Under the pieces are notes generated by a model that saw only the letters and a list, made by a program, of their open reading frames with translations, was not told where the DNA came from and made no database searches. Shown here one piece after another: positions 1 to 7,176 of a stretch of DNA of 26,284 bases; positions within the stretch are counted from its first letter, which is position 1; every line of letters starts with the position of its first letter. The stretch lies in the NCBI GenBank assembly GCA_002887195.1, contig PJAB01000462.1:1-26284 (forward strand), written 5' to 3'. The position numbers and the translations under genes are program-made. The stretch comes from Chrysochromulina parva. Lineage: Eukaryota > Haptophyta > Prymnesiales > Chrysochromulinaceae.

Positions 1-33
<33 letters not shown>
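1..33. repeat. Poly-C homopolymer at window edge
   Basis: The window opens with 33 uninterrupted C residues, followed by ordinary mixed sequence. Nothing in it resembles a telomere unit such as TTAGGG/CCCTAA. It may be a genuine C/G tract, such as the one near 18582, or an artefact at a contig edge or gap. Confidence 0.9.
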
Positions 34-35
<2 letters not shown>

Positions 36-422
36 CCCAGCCCTTCCATTGCACCCGGCAAACGTGGTGGCAAGTCCGGGCACTTGGTGTGCGTGTGCGA
101 TAGGCAAGTTTCGGCGAAGAGAGAGAGCCGCAGGTGCACGCAGACGGAACATGTTTCCCTCATGCAGAGGACCGAGGCGGCGTGAAGGGGTTCAAGAAGG
201 TGACGACCGCCAACGGCAGTTGGTGCTCGGGCTTCTTCACGACGATGATCTCCTGATCACCGCCGCCCGGCGTTTTCTTATCGGAGGTCGTGCCGTAGTT
301 GCGTAGTAGGACAAGCCGGATTCGTCGCAAAGGACCACGAAGATGATCAGCTTGTTCCCGCCTTTGCAGTAGGTGCTCGCGAACTTCCACGAGAAGGTGA
401 AGTACTCGCCCGGTCCATAGAC

Positions 423-487
423 CTGCTTGTTTCGGCACAGAAGGCGAGGTCAGCTCGCGCAGAGGTCAGGGTTAGTGGGGCAGCCAC
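423..487 (-). other. Predicted 65-nt GT-AG intron
   Basis: On the minus strand the donor follows a complete Asp codon (CCTGAC, then GTGGCTG) and the acceptor is AACAAGCAG, then GTCTAT. A branch-like CACTAAC/CTGAC lies about 40-55 nt before the acceptor. Splicing is phase 0 and joins MNPD to VYGPGEYFTF. Without splicing, the reading beyond the Asp codon turns Ser/Arg-rich and stops at 347. Confidence 0.55.
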
Positions 488-1182
488 GTCAGGGTTCATG
501 GGCTTCTGGCGCTCTCGTGCAACATAGGCGGCTTGGTTACGCCGACCGGCCGCCAATCGCTCTTCCCTGGTCATGTAGACCCGCTTCATGGTTTCCGAAT
601 GTTGCATTTTGGCGCCGACTGTATAGTCAAGTCTCGACGGGTGATCACGAATCTTGGCCCCGGCGCCTCGTCCGAGCGCCTTTGCGCGTTCGAGCTCGGC
701 CACCTCGAGGGTGGTGGCTAGCTCCGGTTCGTAAATGTGCAAGACAAACACGTGATTGGCGTGCAGCTCTTCGGTGGTCACGGACAGGGTGGGTTTGTGG
801 GGCCGTGGCCGCCGTGGCTTTGGCTCCTCGACGAACTTGGCTAGTTGCTTCTGCTTGACGAAGCCTTTGTACTTATTGATCTTGCTCCACCTTGCGTTTT
901 TGAGCCCTGTGACCCTGGCATTTGCAACCCGATTGGCTTCCGATCCCATCATTGGAACCGGGTGTGGTGGCGGAGGGGCGAGCGTCATGCGGATCCGATC
1001 ACCCGCCTTGTAGGTGGGCAGGCCGCTCTGTAACACGGAGTTTTGGTGACCGATTCTTCCATCCGGGCGGCAACGGCGTGTGGGCGTATGTGTGTCACGC
1101 ACGCGGTGAACGAGAAAAGTCCATTTCAAGAAGCCCACCAGTTCTGGATGAGATGGAACATCTTGACGGTGCCATCTCCAGC

Positions 1183-1226
1183 GTAGCAGAAGTTGGTGAC
1201 GAACGTAGCAGAAGTTGGTGACGAAC
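1183..1226. repeat. Two exact tandem copies of a 22-bp unit
   Basis: GTAGCAGAAGTTGGTGACGA plus AC occurs at 1183-1204 and again at 1205-1226 with no mismatch. Because 22 is not a multiple of three, the second copy shifts the minus-strand frame. With one copy, the frame FVTNFCY continues as AGDGTVKMF. Confidence 0.9.
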
Positions 1227-1732
1227 TTCAGCGGCTGTTTGGCGCCGGCGAGCACGCGCCGCGCCGCATCGCACGTCGTGTCGTGCTGTCGTCGTCGACG
1301 CCGCGTCGACGTCAGCCGGGAGCCGGCAGCCCGCTCCTCCTCTGCCAATCTGGAGCGCCGAGACGTGCAACTGGGCTTCCGACGCCGATTGCAACGACTG
1401 CGGCCCGGCTCGGAGTTCCGCCCAGCCCCGGGCCGACGGCACGTGGACCAGACCATCGTCACATGTGGTACCCTGATGTGGTAAGGTGAAAGCGGTTTGT
1501 AAGAACCCTTCATGTCCTGTTCTCCTGTACATATGTCTGAGTCTAGAGAACTAAAGTGTCTTTTATAAGAAACGAGAAACGACAAAGGGGAAGCATCCTC
1601 CTAAAACCATGCACGCCCGGTACAACGCGTCGATTTGTGTAACGGTCTGACACCCCTCACACTCGGCAGTGCCTGGGAGGAAGTGACTGATGGGAGCGCC
1701 CCCCAAGAACGAGCACGGCCAGCGCGGATTGC

Positions 1733-3253
1733 ATGCAACGCACCAACCTGCCCATCTGCCCCTTGGGCGGCTGGGAGACGTGCCTGGAGACCACGACCGA
1801 CGAGAACATCACTTGCGTCATCTGCTATGACGTGATGATTAGGCCGAGGACCGCTTGCAAGAACGGGCATTCGGCGTGTGAGGAGTGCTTAGACGTGCAC
1901 CTCGACTCGCCAGCCGGGGGCAAGTGCCCGGGCGGCTGCGGCGAAGCCATCACCCGCTCCACCCTACGCGAACTTAGCGACGTCGAGAAGAAAATCTGTC
2001 GATTGCCGGCCAAGTGCAAGCACGCACGCAGCCAAGTGAAAGATGGCGAGGAGCACTGCGGCTGGACAGGCGTATTTGGCGACCTGCTGGAGCACCTCCA
2101 GACAGACTGCGAGTTTGAGCACGTCGAGTGCCCGTACGCCAAGCTTGGCTGCACCGAGCTCGTCCGCAGGCGCGACCACGAGATGCACCTGCGCAAGGCG
2201 ACGCAGCGCCACATGGATCTATACGTGACGAGCGTCGCGACGCTCAACAGCACAGTGGCGTCACTCTCGACGCAGGTGCAGGCGCTGCAGGAGCGGATGG
2301 ATCTCGCGCGCATGCGCGCGCCGCCTCTTCTCGAGCTCGAGCTCAATCCCGCGACGACCGCTGCCTCGCTGCCGGACGAGACGCAGGCCTTCCTCGGCCT
2401 GTACAAGCTCGATGAGAGCAAGCTCATCAACGGGCGGCCGATGTGGCTCCACTGCGAGGACGCGCGCCGGTGCATCGCCTTCAACCACGAGTATGGCTTC
2501 TGGCACGCGCAGCGCCGGAACGAGGCTGGCGAGGCGCGCGGCTTCATCTACCGACACTCGAGCGGCGCCTCCGCGCTCTCTCCACATCCACACGACTCGC
2601 CCTGGAAAGCATACACGGGGAACGCGTTCACAGGCGAGCACTCGTGGCTCGAGGACGGCGTGCGCTGCGTCGTGTGGACGCCGGAGGAGGAGCCTTGCGC
2701 CAGCAGCGCCTTTGCCACCAGCCTCGTGCTGAGCGGTACGTTGCCGCAGGGCACGCATTCGGATGCGCGTCGATGCTTCGGCAATTACCGGCGACGTGAC
2801 GAGCGGGGCGATGGCTGTCAGCTCGTCAACGGGCGGCATACGTACGTCAAGATGGACGACGCGGGGATGATGCTTTGGTTCGCGCGCTGGCCCGACGACG
2901 CCACCGCGGATCAGTACACAGGATGGTACGTCGGCAACCGATCGGATCTGGGCCACTGCCGAGGATTCCTCATGGCGCCCTCCAAGGACGTTGCGCTCCG
3001 TCCGTGGAAGATGCCCACGCGATGGGCCGTCGGCAGAGCTGGGCCTGGCTCGGGCTATGAGCCGGCGCCCGGCGTGACGTGCACCGTGCCCGGCCGCTCG
3101 TCACCAGGCACGGCGACCGCGGGACCCATTGGCACAGGGGGGGCGAGCAGCACCGCCGCCGCCGCTGCCGCCGGTGGGCGCGGCAGCGGCGCTGAGGGGC
3201 CTAGGACGCGGAGCGGCGGCAGCGGCGGGAGCTCATCCAAGCGAAAGCGATGA
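1733..3253 (+). CDS. RING / TRAF-type zinc-finger protein with tandem NGRP-like modules (probable E3 ubiquitin ligase)
   Basis: A 506-residue protein. The RING finger is C28-x2-C31-x10-C42-x3-H46-x2-C49-x2-C52-x12-C65-x3-C69, a near-standard C3HC4 apart from the x3 in the last pair. A TRAF/SIAH-type zinc finger follows at about 95-152 (C109, H121, C126, C133, C140, H149/H152), then a predicted short coiled coil at 160-192. The C-terminal half holds two related modules of about 90-100 residues, at about 222-320 and 345-435. Each has an (I/V)NGRx(x)(W/Y) turn (INGRPMW, VNGRHTY) and several tryptophans. The tail is Ala/Gly/Ser-rich and ends KRKR, a possible nuclear signal. The known TRAF layout is RING, zinc fingers, coiled coil, then a MATH ligand-binding domain. 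Here the NGRP modules take the MATH position, so substrate or ligand recognition by them is inferred. The first Met is used because RING begins soon after it. It is divergent from the left-end gene. Confidence 0.85.
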   Translation: MQRTNLPICPLGGWETCLETTTDENITCVICYDVMIRPRTACKNGHSACEECLDVHLDSPAGGKCPGGCGEAITRSTLRELSDVEKKICRLPAKCKHARSQVKDGEEHCGWTGVFGDLLEHLQTDCEFEHVECPYAKLGCTELVRRRDHEMHLRKATQRHMDLYVTSVATLNSTVASLSTQVQALQERMDLARMRAPPLLELELNPATTAASLPDETQAFLGLYKLDESKLINGRPMWLHCEDARRCIAFNHEYGFWHAQRRNEAGEARGFIYRHSSGASALSPHPHDSPWKAYTGNAFTGEHSWLEDGVRCVVWTPEEEPCASSAFATSLVLSGTLPQGTHSDARRCFGNYRRRDERGDGCQLVNGRHTYVKMDDAGMMLWFARWPDDATADQYTGWYVGNRSDLGHCRGFLMAPSKDVALRPWKMPTRWAVGRAGPGSGYEPAPGVTCTVPGRSSPGTATAGPIGTGGASSTAAAAAAGGRGSGAEGPRTRSGGSGGSSSKRKR

Positions 3254-3461
3254 GAGCCAGTGGACGTGAGCTGTGCGCGCACCAGAGATCGAGACAATTG
3301 TATGTCACAATTGTGGCTTGCGGCTGAAATTGGGTTTGCGAGGTTGACTAAACTTAGGTCGCTCGCCTATTTTCAAGTTTCTTTTGTGATTTTTGAGACG
3401 AAAAGATTCTTCACCGTCGCGCCGGTCTTCTCGCTCCCAAGCCGAGGCTCCCTCTGGCAGG

Positions 3462-4838
3462 ATGCTCCTCGTCCTGCTGGCGTTGCCGGCCTTCGTGTTC
3501 CCGCCACCCATGGGCATGCGTTCTTCGCAACCGGCGTTTGCGTTCGTCCTTCCAAGGAGGAGCGCAAACGTGGTTGCGACAGGACACGGGGCAGAGCAAG
3601 GCCCGGGCGAACATGATTCTCATGTGGATCACGACGACCACGGCTACGGTCACGCGGTTGTACATCACGAGGCAACAGAGGGTGGCGAGCACCACGGCGG
3701 CCATGCTTCTTATGAGGCCGCAGATGGTGGCTCGGAGGGCGGCGTCTCCGTGAACGTCAACGTGGCCGAACATGGTTCTCATGAGGCCTCGGCCCAAGAC
3801 AACCACGAGCATGTAGTTGTTGATCGCGAGGCGGACGGCGGGCACGGCGATAACGAGGTTGCGGATCATGAGGAGCACGGCGGGCAGGCGCACAGCGGGC
3901 ATGCGCACGGCGGCCCCGAAGACGGGCATGATGCTCCCGGCGGCGAGCACGAAGTTGCGGATCAGGAGGTGCACGGCGGGCAGGCGCCCAGCGGGCATGC
4001 ACATGGCAGCCACGAAGACGGGCACGCGCACGGAGGCGAGCATGGGGTTGCCGATCATGAGGGGCACGGACATGCACATGGCAGCCACGAAGATGGGCAC
4101 GCGCACGGCGGCGGGCTCGAGGTTGCAGATCATGCGGGGCACGGGCATGCACATGATCATGAGGGGCACGGACATGCACATGGCAGCCACGAAGACGGGC
4201 ACGCGCACGGCGGCGAGCATGGGGTTGCCGATCATGAGGGGCATGGACATGCACATGGCAGCCACGAAGATGGGCACGCGCACGGCGGCGGGCTCGAGGT
4301 TGCAGATCATGCGGGGCACGGGCATGCACATGATCATGAGGGGCACGGACACGCACATGGCAGCCACGAAGATGGGCACGCGCATGGCGGCGAGCACGGG
4401 GTTGGGGGGCACGAGGCCGCACATAGTGGTGCGGAGGGCGGCGTCACCGTGAACGTCAATGTCAACGTGAACGGGGCCGCCGAAGAGCACGGCCACGGCC
4501 ACGAGAACAACGGCGGGCATGCTCACGGCGGCCATCACGACGTCGACGACCACCATCACGGGGGCGGGCATGGCCATCATGGGGGGCACCACAGCGGTCA
4601 CCATCACGCCCATCACGACGAGGAGGAAGAGGAGGAGGAAGAAGAGGAAGAGGAGCACCACCACCACCACCACCACGGAGGCGGGCATGGCCATCATGGG
4701 GGGCCCCACAGCGTTCACGAACATGGCCACCATCACGGGGGGCATGGCCATCATGGGGGGCACCACAGCGGTCACCATCACGCCCATCACGACGAGGAGG
4801 ACGAGGAGGAGGAAGAAGAGGAGGAGGAAGAGGAAGAG

Positions 4839-4873
<35 letters not shown>

Positions 4874-5372
4874 GGAGCACCACCACCACCACCATCACGG
4901 GGGCGGGCACGGCCATCACGGGGGGCATCACGGTGGGCACCACAGCGTTCACGAACATGGCCATCACGGGGGCCATCACGACGTTCACGACGACGGCGGG
5001 CACCGGCACGTGTCGTACGTGTCAGACGACGGCGGACACTTTGGCTCCTTCGACGGCGGCGATGGCGATGGCAACCTTAATTTTTTGTTTTTGCCGCTTG
5101 CGACCCTTTTTGGCATTGTCTTGGGCATCATCATCCGCGACTCGCAGCTGCAAAACGTGTACTATGGCGACGGTGGCTTTCCGCCGCCTTCGGGCGGCTT
5201 TCCTCCGCCTTCGGGCGGCTTTCCTCCGCCTTCGGGCGGCTTTCCTCCGCCTTCGGGCGGCTTTCCTCCGCCTTCAGGCTTTGGTGGCTACTCGCCGACG
5301 AGCTTCCGCCAACCGTTCGACGGCCGTCCATCTCGATCTCCATACGATATGTACCGTGATGATTACTATTGA
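3462..5372 (+). CDS. His/Glu-rich repetitive secreted or membrane protein (putative metal/cation binder)
   Basis: Function not recognised. The frame opens at 3393, but the Met at 3462 starts a clear signal peptide (MLLVLLALPAFVFPPP) and is preferred, giving 636 residues. The luminal part is His/Gly/Asp/Glu/Ala repeats (HGHAHGSHEDGHAHGG type) including a 59-residue unit present twice. Two blocks follow of poly-Glu (12, then about 25) each ending in seven His, inside HGHHGG repeats. VNVNV segments (VSVNVNVAEHG, VTVNVNVNVNG) recur twice. Near the C-terminus a single hydrophobic helix (about 5078-5140, FLFLPLATLFGIVLGIII) is followed by five GGFPPPS repeats and a Tyr/Asp/Arg tail ending DDYY. His clusters commonly bind Zn, Ni or Cu, and poly-Glu binds Ca or other cations. 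A storage, buffering, cell-covering or mineral-related role is inference. It is convergent with the gene at 5825. Confidence 0.8.
4002..4403 (+). repeat. 177-bp tandem repeat in His-rich coding sequence (2 full copies plus 48 bp)
   Basis: Units at 4002-4178 and 4179-4355, with a partial third to 4403, each starting CATGGCAGCCACGAAGA. Each encodes the same 59 residues beginning HGSHEDGHAHGG. The length is a multiple of three, so the frame is kept. Nucleotide differences between copies are few and mostly silent, suggesting a recent duplication. Each unit itself contains two related half-repeats. Confidence 0.85.
4620..4898 (+). repeat. Paired GAG/GAA (poly-Glu) and CAC (poly-His) runs
   Basis: 4620-4655 encodes 12 Glu and 4656-4676 seven His. 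4803-4877 encodes 25 Glu and 4878-4898 seven His. The second block is a longer copy of the first with the same flanks. Such purine-rich triplet runs usually vary in length between individuals and are assembly-sensitive. Confidence 0.9.
5172..5276 (+). repeat. Five tandem 21-bp units encoding GGFPPPS
   Basis: Nearly identical units (GGCGGCTTTCCTCCGCCTTC plus G), the first differing at two silent sites and the last ending TCA. They encode a flexible Pro/Gly tail just after the membrane segment of the His-rich protein. Confidence 0.92.
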
Positions 5373-5743
5373 GCGCGTAGGTCATACGACCGGAGGCGTT
5401 ACGGACTATAGTAAACTTGATTCTAATTTAGTCGATAATGAACTACTCACAGACACAGTATAAAACTGCCATAGAGATAACACCTAACGGGACGGAGACT
5501 AAAGACTAAACATTGAGCTAACAAATGAGCCGGGACGGCCGCTCCACGCAGCGCGCGCCGCCCGGGGGCGCCCACCTGGCGCGGTGCGGCGAGCGCAAAC
5601 GGCAGAGGGCAGGCGGGACTGCGCCGTGGCAGCGACGGCAGCGGCTGCGCCGTGGCAGCGACGGCACAGCGTGCGCGGGACGGCGTCGCCGGCGCGTGGG
5701 CCGCAGCGGAAGCTTGGCTCGCGTCGGCCGCGTGTCACCTGGA
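5373..5743. other. Intergenic region between convergent genes
   Basis: The first 150 bases are AT-richer than the flanks and include a TATA-like AGTATAAAAC near 5457, but no convincing gene starts downstream of it. The rest is GC-rich with only short Arg-rich frames. It is probably 3' UTR of the His-rich gene and spacer; no RNA gene is visible. Confidence 0.5.
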
Positions 5744-5850
5744 CCTCACCACGGCGCAACATCTTAGCTCACCACGGCGCGACATCTCGTATGCGCTCAC
5801 CACGGCGCGACCGCCCGAATGAGCTCACCACGGCGCGACAGCTCGTATGC
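5744..5850. repeat. 28-bp tandem repeat, about 3.8 copies
   Basis: Units GCTCACCACGGCGCGACxxCTCGTATGC at 5767-5794, 5795-5822 and 5823-5850, with a shortened 23-nt copy at 5744-5766. The first 17 bases are invariant in the three full units. The last unit overlaps the 3' end of the minus-strand gene and supplies its stop codon. There are no unique spacers, so it is not CRISPR. Confidence 0.88.
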
Positions 5851-6934
5851 GCTCCTCGAGAAAGATGAGCTTGAGCAGCTCAGGGAGTATCTCGCGATGG
5901 CGAATGCCTAGCAGCTGCTGCACCTCGCCCGACGCGAGCGCGTCGTCATGCTGGCCGTCGCTGAGCGCGGCCTGCTGCAGGCGGGTGTGCGCCGCCTCAA
6001 ACGTGGCGCTGCCGAGGCTGCGCATCAGCCGCTCACGCAGCTTGGCGACGCTCGGCGCGCCGCTACTGCCCTTGTCGAAGAGACCAAAGGAAGGAGAGGC
6101 GGTTGCACTCGCCGCCCCTGAGTCGTTCTCTCGAGTGCTGCCAGCCTGGACGAGCGCCGCGAGCTCTGCCTCGAAGGCCGTCTGCGCGCCGCTCGTGAGT
6201 GCCTCGCGCATGATCTCGTCGGGGTCGGCAAGCTCGAGCAAGCGCCGCGAGTGTGGCGAGCGTCGTCCAAGCGCGAGCGAGGTGAACCGAGCACCGCGCT
6301 GCTGCGGAGTGGGCGGCACTGGAGGAGCGCCCGCCTCGGCAGTCAGCGCGGCAGCGTCGCTTACCTGCACTGGCATCGGATCCACTGGCTCCCGAGTCTG
6401 GGGCTGCTCGGGCGAGCCCACCGCGGAGAGAGCCCCGGCTTTGAGCGGCGACGCATTCCGCCGCTGCTGATGACGTCGATCGAGCTTCTTTGCCAGCGCC
6501 TCTGGCACCTTGACAGCGTCGCCACCCTTTGCTGTCACAAGACGCGCGTTCGCTGCATGACGCTGCGAGCGCGGTGTCGCCGTGCCGCCGCAATCTGCCA
6601 GTATGCGACGCTTGTTCCAGTCAGCACCGGCCTTGAGCTCGGAGAAAGCAGCGCGGCGAGCTGTCGGGCTGATCGCGCCTGGGCTGCGAGACGGCGGCGT
6701 GTACGATCCCTTCGGGCTGCGAGATGGCGGCGTGCAAGAAGAGCCTTTAGAGCTGTCTCCAACGTGTCCGCGCTTGGGAGGCGTCTGTAAGCGCTGATCG
6801 GCCATCCGAGTCTCCGCCTCGCACGGCAAACCGCTGCTTCCGCTCGCAAAGAGCGGCCATTCTTTCGTATCGGACGCGCCCGGAGGCACAGCGCGGAGCG
6901 GTGAGTTTTTCCGGCGATTGGATGCCTTGGGCAT
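5825..6934 (-). CDS. Ser/Pro-rich protein with NEK-C-terminal-like helical region
   Basis: Named function not recognised. The open frame starts at 7150, but its first 72 codons overlap the divergent gene's promoter and 5' coding region. The Met at 6934 (MPKASNRRKNSPLRA) gives 369 residues and is preferred; Met at 6805 (MADQRL) is also possible. The middle carries repeated (S/T)PP-SRSP motifs, plausible proline-directed kinase sites, and is largely disordered. The last 70 residues (KLRERLMRSLGSATFEAAHTRL, then about LLGIRHREILPELLKLIFLEERI) resemble the helical module known at the C-terminus of NEK kinases (LRxxLExxLGxxxFxxxYxxL then a LxxLIxLExxF helix). No kinase domain is present. A cilium or microtubule link would be inference from that resemblance. 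The final codons (RAVAPW-stop) lie in a 28-bp repeat unit. Confidence 0.6.
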   Translation of the reverse strand: MPKASNRRKNSPLRAVPPGASDTKEWPLFASGSSGLPCEAETRMADQRLQTPPKRGHVGDSSKGSSCTPPSRSPKGSYTPPSRSPGAISPTARRAAFSELKAGADWNKRRILADCGGTATPRSQRHAANARLVTAKGGDAVKVPEALAKKLDRRHQQRRNASPLKAGALSAVGSPEQPQTREPVDPMPVQVSDAAALTAEAGAPPVPPTPQQRGARFTSLALGRRSPHSRRLLELADPDEIMREALTSGAQTAFEAELAALVQAGSTRENDSGAASATASPSFGLFDKGSSGAPSVAKLRERLMRSLGSATFEAAHTRLQQAALSDGQHDDALASGEVQQLLGIRHREILPELLKLIFLEERIRAVAPW

Positions 6935-7176
6935 CGGACGGCTGACGAGCGCGCCGCCGCAACCCGCGCCGCGGCGCCACGCAGGGTGTCGGCCTTTTGC
7001 GTCGCGAACGTCCAAAACTCTCCCCAAATTTTTGACGAAATTGTTTATGTTGGAGAGTTCGAATCGCAATGTCCCTTCATTCCAGACCCTTTGGCTTCGA
7101 CTTGGGCAAAGTTCGCACTTGCACGCGCTCGCGGAACAGCGACTCGGCAATTATCGGCCTGCCGTGCTTCCGGCAC
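6935..7176. promoter_or_regulatory. Putative bidirectional promoter
   Basis: This 242-base stretch lies between the preferred start of the minus-strand gene (6934) and the signal-peptide Met of the plus-strand gene (7177). It contains an AT-rich island around 7020-7050 (CAAATTTTTGACGAAATTG) that stands out from the GC-rich surroundings. No defined box can be named. Confidence 0.4.

Larger units (their letters stand above)
160..1585 (-). pseudogene. Unrecognised gene, disrupted or mis-assembled (65-nt intron, two frame breaks)
   Basis: Not recognised as a family. The longest open frame runs from 1585 down to 347, but only part of it reads like protein. Protein-like sequence runs from about 1020 (motif TYKAGDRIRM) to 488, rich in Lys/Arg with a VTTEELHANHVFVLHIYEPEL-type core. 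A GT-AG intron at 487-423 then keeps phase and enters a hydrophobic stretch (YGPGEYFTF, KLIIFVVLCDESG). At about 300/301 the protein-like reading moves to another frame (NYGTTSDKKT, then KPEHQLPLAVVTFLNPF) and ends at the stop at 162-160, as if one base were missing. Farther upstream a 22-bp tandem duplication (1183-1226) breaks a frame reading FVTNFCYAGDGTVKMF that ends WWAS-stop. These features fit a decaying gene copy or assembly indels. The stretch 1585-1240 gives no convincing protein and may be 5' UTR or intron. It is divergent from the RING gene at 1733. Confidence 0.45.

Noticed and set aside
1..33. Telomere end
   Set aside because: A pure C homopolymer is not a known telomere unit, and the adjacent sequence shows no degenerate TTAGGG-type repeats.
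3411..5009. Long minus-strand frame opposite the His-rich gene (Val/Met/Pro-rich)
   Set aside because: It is the complement of CAC/GAG/GGC repeats, which lack stops on both strands. It has no signal, domain or non-repetitive core.
5744..5850. CRISPR-like array
   Set aside because: The units are contiguous 28-bp tandem copies with no unique spacers, in a eukaryotic context.
7045..7070. tRNA T-loop-like GTTCGAATC
   Set aside because: No acceptor stem, D arm or anticodon arm can be folded around it.
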